Shown here one piece after another: positions 50,405 through 64,000 of a stretch of DNA of 64,000 nt (position 1 is the first letter of the stretch; every line of letters begins with the position of its first letter). Location of the stretch: positions 3,550,637 through 3,614,636 of the forward strand of contig OZ025879.1 of the NCBI GenBank assembly GCA_964019415.1, in the 5' to 3' direction. Position numbers and translations under genes: made by a program. The stretch is from Ianthella basta. Taxonomy: Eukaryota; Porifera; Demospongiae; Verongiida; Ianthellidae. The notes beneath the pieces were generated by a model. It was given only the letters and a program-made list of their open reading frames with translations. It was not told where the DNA came from and did no database searches.

Positions 50405-51408
50405 ATGGCTGCTGCAGTAGCAGTGGACTCTGTCCTCGTCTTGGGGGCATCGGTGTTGTCGTACGCCAACTCGCTGGATGGGGGCTTCGTGTTCGACGAC
50501 CACAGAGGCATCCTCTCCAACGACGATCTGAACCCAGCCAAGACCGAGCTGCAAGAGCTCTTTTATCACGACTTTTGGGGCGGACACATGAACAGGGAGC
50601 AGAGCCACAAGTCCTACCGCCCACTCACTGTGCTGACCTTCAGGTACATGAACTATGCTATCCATGAACTGGATCCGTTCGGATACCATGTAGTGAACGT
50701 CCTGTGCCACTCGCTGGCTTCCCTGCTCTTCCTATGGCTCTGTCGAGCTTGCTTCAGAGAGGACCGCGGACGGTGGCCGTTGTTGGCCGCCTTGCTGTTC
50801 GCCCTGCACAGCGTCCACACGGAAGTGGTGAGGAGCGACTAACAGTGCCATACAGTGCAAGATCTACCAATGGCACACTCCCCCATACTGCCTTGTAGCC
50901 ACATGTATGCTTAGGTCGAGTATATACATCATCTGGTAGCATGTGTCTGTGTGGGGCATGCACTGTCCACCTGGTGGACGCATGCAGCAGTTGCAAGTAC
51001 ACAGCTTACCACTTGGTGTGCAGCACTCATGTGGTGAGAGTCTGTATCTCCTGCTGCCTGTGTGCTCTTGCTCCTTGCTATATACTCCTGGCCATTGGGT
51101 GCAGCCAGTCGGTGATGTTATACTGCACTTTCTCCTCTTCTGCAGGTTGCCAATGTTGTTGGTCGTGCCGAGTCTCTTTCGTGCATCTTTTTCCTTCTCT
51201 CAGTATTATCCTATGCACACAGCATTGGCGGTTTGAGACAATCCCCCGTTGTGCCATTCTCCCATGTCAGATGGCCCTTCACTCTCCTTAGTGTGGTGTT
51301 TGCCACATGTGCCATGCTGAGCAAGGAGCAGGGCATCACGGCACTGGGAGTGTGTGCTGCACTTGATGTTCTGGTGCACTGGGAGACAGTGGTCCAGAGG
51401 TGTGTGGG

Positions 51409-51507
<99 letters not shown>

Positions 51508-54500
51508 AACTACTGGTGGTGTGTTACATGCATGCTGGTTAGGTGATGTGTGTATCCCCTATCCCCCTTCTCAGGTGTGTTGCTGGCAGGTGGCAAAAGG
51601 CACCTCCATGTAGCACTGGGGAAGGAATAGCAGTGGACATCTGTGTGTGCAAGGCTGAAGGGAAGGAGAAGGTGAAGCAGTCATGTCTGCTTAGGAGAAT
51701 AATCACAAGAATAGGTAAGCCAGCTGTATGTGAACAGAAGACATTGGCCTTGACTGCAGCTAGCGTCTTTGAATGACCTAGTCACGCTAACTATAGGCAC
51801 TAGTCTCTAAGTAATCTATGTAGTAAGCTGTGTTATTCTGGTTGTGCAGGCTTTTTGCTTGTTTGTGGGTGTGGTCTGATGGCCTTCCGGTTGTCAATGA
51901 ACTATGGCACCCAGCCCATCTTCAAGCCAGAGGAGCTCCGAGCAACCTTTCACCCGGATCAGTTAGTCAGGTGTGGGCCCTGCACACACGATGTGCACTG
52001 GAGTAGTTGCCACACTGTGATGTGCATTGGGGAGGGCTAGGAGCCTATGGTTGTACGTGGCCTGCCTCCCACAGATACGTAATAGACTATACTGTGTTGT
52101 ACACTGGATATACGTATACATTTACAGTATGGTGGGTACACTGGGGTGATGTCCTACATATTAGTGGTGGTCCATATGGGAGTAAACATACTACTCCATT
52201 GAAGGTATACAGTGGTGTATGTATGTAGTGCACAATGCAATGCTGTCTCTCTCTTATGGTGCCATCCCCAGACTGCTCAGCTTCAGCTACATCTATGTGG
52301 TGGACATGATGCTGCTCCTTATGCCTTCCATGCTCTGCTGTGACTGGTCCCTGGGCTCGGTCCCACTGGTCACAGAGCTGACAGATGTGCGCAACACGTG
52401 GGCACTTGGCCTCTATCTTGGGCTGGTGCTGATCGCCGTGCATGTCCTCAGGTCCAAGGAGGACAGGCTAGAAGTGGGAGCAGGACTGGTACTAATGGTC
52501 TTACCATTTCTGCCAGCTTCTGGTGCCATGTTTAGAGTTGGCTTTGTAGTAGCAGAAAGGTGAGGCACAAAGAGTCCTTGCATTGCATACATGTACACAA
52601 GTTGGTGGTGACAGTGTAACAGTATTAATGGTGCGCAAAGCATTCTGTGCATACTGTACTGTACATACAAGGCAGTCATTGTGTGCATACAAGTGTACAG
52701 TGATGGATCTGTTCTTTCCGATGTTGTTACTGTGTTTGTCAGAGTCCTCTACATGCCCAGCCTGGGCTACTGTGTGCTGGTCACGGTGGGGCTGAGGAAG
52801 GTGTGGACCTGGTGCAAAGGCAAGGTGGGTCCTAGCTGCACTCACACTAGAGTAGACAAGATGGGAGTGGGGTCAGCGGTCACAGGCGTTTGTTAAGTAC
52901 GTACAAGGGAATGTGCAGTGATTGTGCTCCTTATTTACATATAATTATAGCTTTACTCTTCTCCCCTCCCTCTCCCCTCCCTCTCCCTCTCCGTCTCCTC
53001 CCTCTCCCTCTCCCTCATCCTCTCCCTCTCCCTCATCCTCTCCCTCTCCCTCTCCCTCTCCCTCTCCCTCTCCTTCTCCCTCTCCCTCTCCCTCTCCCTC
53101 TCCCTCCCTCACTGTTAGGTTTCCAAGTGCCTAATATTTGGTGCCATCCTTCACATCCTGGCAGTAATGGGGGCCAAGACATACATTAGGAACTTTGTGA
53201 GTAGGTTACCTATACATGTGTTCAGTGACTGAGAGTGTCCATGTGTGAGTGTCTCCATGCCCGTTGTGATGAAGGTGTAATGGTGCATTGTGTTAATGTG
53301 CACACTCACCTCCCAGGACTGGAACAGTGACCTCAGTCTCTATGCATCAGGTGTAAAGGTCCTTCCTTCTAATGTAAAAATGCACAACAATTATGCAATG
53401 GAGCTGAAGGGGATTGGGAGTGTCGAGGAGGCCAGGAGGCACTACAAGGTGAGCCAATACCAGATACACTTAGCCATGTAGCCCAGTGCCTTCCAGAGTG
53501 CTAGTTCTTGAAAAAAAAAGCAACTGTTTGTTCACTGCTTGCACTCTGCCCCTGTGTGTGTGTGCATTCTTCCTCTGCTCCGGTGTTGTTGCAGCTGGTC
53601 ATGGAGATTGAGCCTGACTATGGTGAGGTGTACTTTAACTATGGTAATCTGCTGTCTGATGAAGGCAACTACGCAGAAGCAGCTGAGTTGTGAGTTCAGT
53701 GTCTGCAGTACCAGCAAAACTGTGTGAAGGGGGGAAGGAACCTGCTGTACTGGTTTCTCCTCACAGTTTTGAAATAGCAGCTCGCTATGAACAAGTTTAC
53801 TCCAAAGTGCTCAACAACCTTGCCACCACCTACTTCAGACTGGGTGAGTCGCACACTGCAGTGTGCATGGGACAGTGAGGGCCATGTATGTTGCCTGTCC
53901 ATTGGGTACTGTCACCACAGGTCGGAATACTGAGGCTGAAAAGTGGTTTCTAGAGTCCATCCGTCTGACTCCAGACCAATCTAATGTGTTCAGTAACCTC
54001 GGCAGTCTCTATGGTATGACTGGCCGGCCTAAGGAGGCTGAGGAGATGTTCAAAAGGGCTGTCACTATCAACCCAAACTACATTGAAGGCTACTTCAACT
54101 TGGGTAAGTTGACGGTATAGATGTATAGCGTGTGTGGTGGTGATTGTTCTTCAAGTGGTGGTAGTCACTCCTATCAGGCAATGCTGTGTACACTCCAAAA
54201 GGGTGGTCTTGTCCTGTCGCTGTGGTCCACCAGCTCATGGTGCGGTTGTGTATGTGCGTACATGTGTAGCGGTTTGTTATTGGAGCAGATTGTGCTGCAG
54301 CGATGTTGCCATGGTCACCACAGTGCTTAATGGGACATCACTTGATAGTCTTATTTACAAGATTTTTATTTCAGTTATATCTATTATTTATTTGTACGTC
54401 TGTTTGGAGCTCTCCAACTGACATGCCAAGTGGCACTCTGGTAACAACAGCATATCTAGTAAGAATGGTTATCAGTGCGTCCTTTAAATGGCAAGTGCAT

Positions 54501-54789
54501 GCCATGTCATTGTGTTAGCAATTCTTCCCTTCTATTGTCAGGCACACTTTTGGTGCAACATGGCCGCCCTGCTGATGGTGAGGTGTACCTGCGCAAGGCT
54601 CTTGAGCTGAACCCCCACCACACTGGAGCGGCCAACAACCTCAAGGTGGCTCTGTATGACAAGAGAGTGAAAGAGCAGCAACAGCAGCGGGAAAGGAAGG
54701 GGAAGCAGCAGAAGAGAAAGGGGAGCAAGACAGGCAAGAAGAAGAGTTTGTCTGGAAGTAAAACAAGGAAAAGGAAGACAAAAAAGTGA
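50405..54789 (+). CDS. TMTC family ER O-mannosyltransferase
   Basis: A twelve-exon model gives 706 residues: 50405-50827, 51146-51399, 51575-51714, 51850-51970, 52272-52559, 52743-52824, 53119-53196, 53317-53448, 53595-53689, 53767-53843, 53921-54103 and 54542-54789. The N-terminal half has many membrane helices with the family signatures GGFVFDDHRGI, SYRPLTVLTFR, VVGRAESLSC and MLSKEQGI, then a DUF1736 block (SFSYIYVVDMMLLLMPS..CCDWSLGSVPLV). The C-terminal half carries several tetratricopeptide repeats (YFNYGNLLSDEGNYAEAAE, VFSNLGSLYGMTGRPKEAEE). TMTC proteins sit in the ER and add O-mannose to cadherin-type domains. The size is nearest TMTC4 but the paralogue is not decided. An odd Lys/Arg/Gln-rich tail ends the protein. 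It starts 168 bp after the AP4M1 stop. Confidence 0.9.
51412..51506. repeat. (GT)n microsatellite
   Basis: GT run of about 95 bp directly after the exon 2 donor of the TMTC gene. Confidence 0.96.
52965..53110. repeat. (CTCCCT)n polypyrimidine tract
   Basis: About 145 bp of CCCTCTCCCTCT just upstream of the acceptor of TMTC exon 7; it doubles as an extended polypyrimidine tract. Confidence 0.93.
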
Positions 54790-54929
54790 CTTTAATGTTG
54801 TCATATCTTTTTATGTACAGCTGTGTGGGAGCACTGCCACTGCTGCAGGCGTTGGGTATTTAACTGAATTGTTTTGGCATGCCATTTGATAATCCTATGC
54901 TCAGTCCATTGTACAGTGCACGTACAGCA

Positions 54930-55250
54930 AGTGCTCACCGCTAATAGTATGCGCTCACCGCTAATTGTATGTGCTCACCGCCAATTGTATGCGCTCACTG
55001 CTAATTGTATGCGCTCACTGCTAATTGTATGCGCTCACCGCTAATAGTATGCGCTCACCGCCAATTGTATGCGCTCACCGCTAATTGTATGCACTCACCA
55101 CTAATAGTATGCGCTCACTGCTAATAGTATGCGCTCACAGCTAATTGTATGCGCTCACAGCTAATTGTATGCGCTCACAGCTAATTGTATGCGCTCACAG
55201 CTAATTGTATGCGCTCACCGCTAATAGTATGCGCTTTAATGCTAATAGTA
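54930..55250. repeat. 20-bp minisatellite after the TMTC gene
   Basis: GCGCTCACCGCTAATTGTAT and variants (CACAG, CACTG; AATAGTAT) repeated about 16 times in the 3' flank. Variants are ordered in blocks, as expected from local duplication. Confidence 0.96.
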
Positions 55251-56111
55251 TTTGTTAGGCACATGGGACTCATGCAAGAATCTTGTCTTGCATGTGTGTA
55301 AAACAACAACATAGTATGCATATAATTATAATTGTGCATACCGGTATGTATTCCAGTAGGCAGTACACGGTGTACGTGTACATGGTACTCTATGTATGCC
55401 CACCTATAGCAGATTGAATCCCTTCTTTGACAATAATTGCCACACCTGCAAGCTCACTTCTTGATTGAAATTCATTGCCATGTTTCACATGTCACAGGCT
55501 AGCTTCATGCAGGCAACTAACTACATGAACACCAGCCCTGCATGACGGGCAATACATGACACTGAATTGTTAATCAAGAAGCTACACTGAGTTTACTGAT
55601 GTGTACAATTAATCACCCAAGGGAATACATATGTACATGTATTGTATTTAGCTATATGTCAATTCAGCATGTCCCAATAATGTCATGACTGACAGTATGA
55701 CTACCAATGTAGGTATGTGCAGTGTGTGCCACTCACCAATAGCTAGCTCTGTCTAATACCTATATCATTGCTGCATACGTACGTTCAAAACAGTGCTACA
55801 CCATACTAGTGCACATACAGTGCATTAATGGTAATTGGTGAATGTGGGGACACTTCCATTGCATGCTACCGCTGCTACTGTGGACCCCATCTGGTGCTAG
55901 CAGCTCACCCAATCCACAGCACATCTAAAGCAAGCTAGCTGGGTGTAGTGCATGCATGCACAGGCGCACTGTAGGTCAATATAATTATTATACTTTACAC
56001 ATACATAGGCATTAGTATAACATGCAAACTGTTAAGCTATTAGTACACAAACACATTGCATTTGCAATAAAAACTCTAATAAAACAGCAATAATTTGAGT
56101 CTGGAGAGGAA
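55251..56111. other. Intergenic between convergent TMTC and JMJD4 genes
   Basis: AT-rich; 3' flanks of the two genes. No gene seen. Confidence 0.4.
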
Positions 56112-61608
<5,497 letters not shown>

Positions 61609-62032
61609 TCACCCTTGTACGCATGAAAACCAGTTGAAACTGGCGAAGTTCCCAAAAGCTTGTGAGGTTACGGGCACAGCACTGCAGTAACGATCATCGC
61701 AGTAGGAGGTACGTGCCTACGTAGTTCTGTTACCATTCCCCTTTTGGGAATATTGACAGCTCATGCGTGTAACCATTATTTGTTTGTTGCCTCAGGTTCC
61801 AGGGACTATGTGGTGGTGACGTTCTAAGCGGCGACCACCGCAGCAGAAATATTCGTTTCGGTGGATCGCTGTATCCATAGTCCCCGTGAAGTGGGACCTT
61901 GATACTTCTTAATCACAGGACAAGAGAGCGATTGAAAGCTCTTCGCCTTTAGATTCTGATCAAGGATCAAACTTACTTTCCATCGTCAAGGGTGGAATCT
62001 TATCGTCTTCTCACTGCTAGAAGCTATTTATC
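61609..62032. promoter_or_regulatory. Probable bidirectional promoter JMJD4/Roquin
   Basis: 424 bp between the two divergent start codons. It includes the 5' UTR of the Roquin-like gene, with possibly an intron (GTACGT near 61709, AG near 61797). No core element is placed with confidence. Confidence 0.4.
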
Positions 62033-62830
62033 ATGCAGGCCCTGCAGTGGAGTGAATTCAATCAGTGTGCCATTTGCACTCGGCACTTTGGGTCAGAGGA
62101 GATGCTGCCTGTGACTATTTCCTGTGGTCATACAGTCTGCATGAAATGCTTAAAGAAGCAGAAGAAGCTGGTTTGCCCTCTGGACCGAGTCACCATCAAG
62201 ATGGCTCTTGAGGAGGCCTTTGTCAATACAGCCATTATGAAAGTGCTGGGGATCAATGATGAAGTCAGCACTCCCGAAGACACCATGGAAGGGGAGGAGA
62301 GAGAGCACTGCCAGAGGCTACGGGTGGCAGTTGAGAATTTGGCCCTGCTGCTTAAGCCAGTAATAGGCCAGGGTGCACAAGGTGTGTCCTCAACTTGCCT
62401 CAGGCCACAGATGGTGAAGAAGTTGGTCTCAATAATCAACACACCACTGCTGGAGGAGGAAGGACGTTCACGACTGATGAAGGCTGCCAAGTCATTGGCA
62501 GAAAGAACCACCACAGAGCTCCTCAGTCTACATCAGAACAAGCAGGAATTGGCATCTCAGTTGTGGGCAGCTGTCCGCCAGCGCAACTGCCAGTTCCTTG
62601 GCCCTGTGATGCAAGATGAAGCCCTTAAGAATATTCTCAAAGTACTGGAAAATGGCCGCTGTCTCTCCCGAAGAAACATAGTCCTTTTTGTGGTGCAGCA
62701 GCTTGAGCAAGAGTTCCCCAGTGCTTCAAAGACCAATGTGGGCCACGTGGTGCAGTTGCTGTACCGAGCATCATGCTTCAACGTGGACAAGAAGGAAGGG
62801 GATTCTTCACTTCTTCAGCTGAAGGAGGAG
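62033..62830 (+). CDS. RC3H1: Roquin (RC3H) first coding exon, 3' part outside or not found
   Basis: 266 codons from ATG to GAGGAG followed by GTGAGT, phase 0. The N terminus is a RING finger with the Roquin-type ligand set C12, C15, C31, H33, C36, C39, C48 and D51 (CPLDR instead of a last Cys). The ROQ domain follows, with EEEGRSRLMKAAKSLAERT, LWAAVRQRNCQFLGP, LSRRNIVLFVVQQLE and VGHVVQLLYRASCF. Roquin binds stem-loop constitutive decay elements in mRNA 3' UTRs and promotes deadenylation. The rest (ROQ C-terminal part and the CCCH zinc finger) is not visible before 64000, so the next intron must be longer than about 1.1 kb. RC3H1 versus RC3H2 cannot be decided; invertebrates usually have one gene. 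Confidence 0.9.
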
Positions 62831-64000
62831 GTGAGTGGATTGCATGCTTTACTCCGTACAATGCTGGCTATGCAGCCTGAAGTGCAAGCACATGGACTAG
62901 GCATTGTAGGATGCATACCCCACCTTTCCCATGTGAGAGTATATACGGCAGTGTGCAGCCAAATCCTACTGAACTGCAATATTAGATGGCCAATATTTGC
63001 CCAGCAGTTTATCAAACAAGGTCGTGTCACTATTTGTGGGTGGCTTCTATTTCATCTTCCATAATAATTAATATGGTGTATGCTGCATGTCAAATTTTTG
63101 AGCAGCACAATTTGTTTTTTTTTTCTTGGATGGGTCTACAACCATGAAATTGTGCTGCGACGTTTGCGTCAGTTGACATAGGCTGTTTTATAATCGACTT
63201 AGTGCAGACACAGTGCACATGGCTCTTTTCCACTATTTCCTCAAGGTAAGTGCAGTTGAGAAGTCCCCTAAGAAGCAGTAGGAAGGGAAGTGCCACTGAC
63301 CACGATCTCCTTGCTAATACAGCGTAGCCAATGAAAGCAACATGCTCTGAAGACAGAATCGTATACTAAGTTCAAAGATGAGCAGAAATCGTTTTGGAAT
63401 GTGGTTGACTATTTTCTGCCATAGCCACTGCCACAGCAATGCTGACTTGTCAATTGCTGGCTTTTTTGCAGTGTAGCATGTCCGTGGGAGCAGCTTCCCA
63501 GACCTCGTCACAGTGGTGTCTGCTTACTATCACGGTTGCCTGCCTTTCGCTGAACCTTTCAATTGCCCTTATGTTTCCTATACATAGTTTATTCAGCAGA
63601 CATGATATAAGGGTGCCAGACACACTAGATCTCTTGGTCCATGAGAATCGTTTCGGCAAATTGTTCTGTCATCATGGTCATGGTTGTGCTTCTTGAACGT
63701 TTGGCGCTATACGGTTGTCTGCTTCACACACCAAGCAGACAGTGTCCTCATGAGGTGTTGTATCAGAAATGGCTTTAGTGTGGCTTTGAGAAGCACAGTT
63801 TACCCAGCAGTGTTTATAACAGGCACAATACCTTACATGTAGAATCATCAGTGTGTGTCCTTATAATAATAATGGGGCTAAGGTGCGGCAAGGGGCCACA
63901 GACATGTACCATGTTCCCATCAGTGGTGGGATTTTGGGACTGCACTGAAGGACATGTTGTGGTTGAACTAAGAACTAGTTGCCAATGACTGTAAACTGAT
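62831..64000. other. Intron of the Roquin gene; nothing recognised
   Basis: The open frame simply continues to 63064 past the donor. Minus-strand frames near 63314-63659 are disrupted and not identified; they may be transposon debris. Confidence 0.4.

Noticed and set aside
63314..63700. Possible transposase or MADF-like fragment on the minus strand
   Set aside because: Stops in every useful frame and no motif I can name with confidence.

Overview
This window looks like animal nuclear DNA. Coding sequence is broken into many short exons with GT-AG introns. The recognisable genes are typical metazoan ones: METTL15, YLPM1, AP4M1, a TMTC family member, JMJD4, Roquin, an SLC15-type transporter and a DEATH-NACHT (NLR-like) receptor. 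Short introns, small intergenic gaps, three head-to-head gene pairs, a DEATH-NACHT gene, many (CA)n tracts and a retroelement ORF of a type common in sponges and cnidarians make a demosponge or another early-branching invertebrate plausible. That placement is inference and cannot be settled from the window alone. All gene models were built by hand, by joining open frames across splice sites with matching phase.

Layout. 1-12.7 kb: a cluster of diverged tandem copies of an unrecognised five-exon gene on the minus strand. Two copies keep their full reading frame (30-1384 and 11347-12401) and at least three lie as relics between them. A decayed PIF1/Helitron-type helicase (4.3-5.9 kb) is inserted in the cluster. 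13.2-17.0 kb: an SLC15/POT-like transporter (minus), with a nested inverted-repeat element in its second intron. 17.1-21.9 kb: METTL15 (minus, nine exons), with a decayed copy of its seventh exon downstream and an almost 900-bp (CA)n tract in an intron. 22.1-27.1 kb: YLPM1-like (plus), head to head with METTL15. 28.0-30.9 kb: an NLR-like receptor (plus). 31.4-35.6 kb: mostly mobile-element debris, including a retroelement ORF fragment, a dispersed repeat and an 820-bp inverted-repeat element. 35.8-39.2 kb: an unrecognised multi-exon gene (plus) containing a 576-bp TA-flanked MITE and a large CACTA-rich satellite. 40.4-43.1 kb: a candidate TPP1/ACD telomere protein (minus). 43.9-50.2 kb: AP4M1 (plus, 16 exons). 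50.4-54.8 kb: a TMTC family gene (plus, 12 exons). 56.1-61.6 kb: JMJD4 (minus, nine exons). 62.0-62.8 kb onward: the first coding exon of Roquin (plus), which runs off or past the window.

The genes do not form one pathway. They are mostly housekeeping loci: mitochondrial rRNA methylation, RNA/phosphatase-associated protein, vesicle adaptor, ER O-mannosylation, translation-factor hydroxylation and mRNA decay. One innate-immunity receptor and one probable telomere protein sit among them. The most novel items are the unnamed duplicated gene family, whose 5' flanks are far more similar than its coding exons, and the probable TPP1 homologue. The NLR with a proline/glutamine-rich insertion in its NACHT region and several palindromic non-autonomous elements also deserve a second look.
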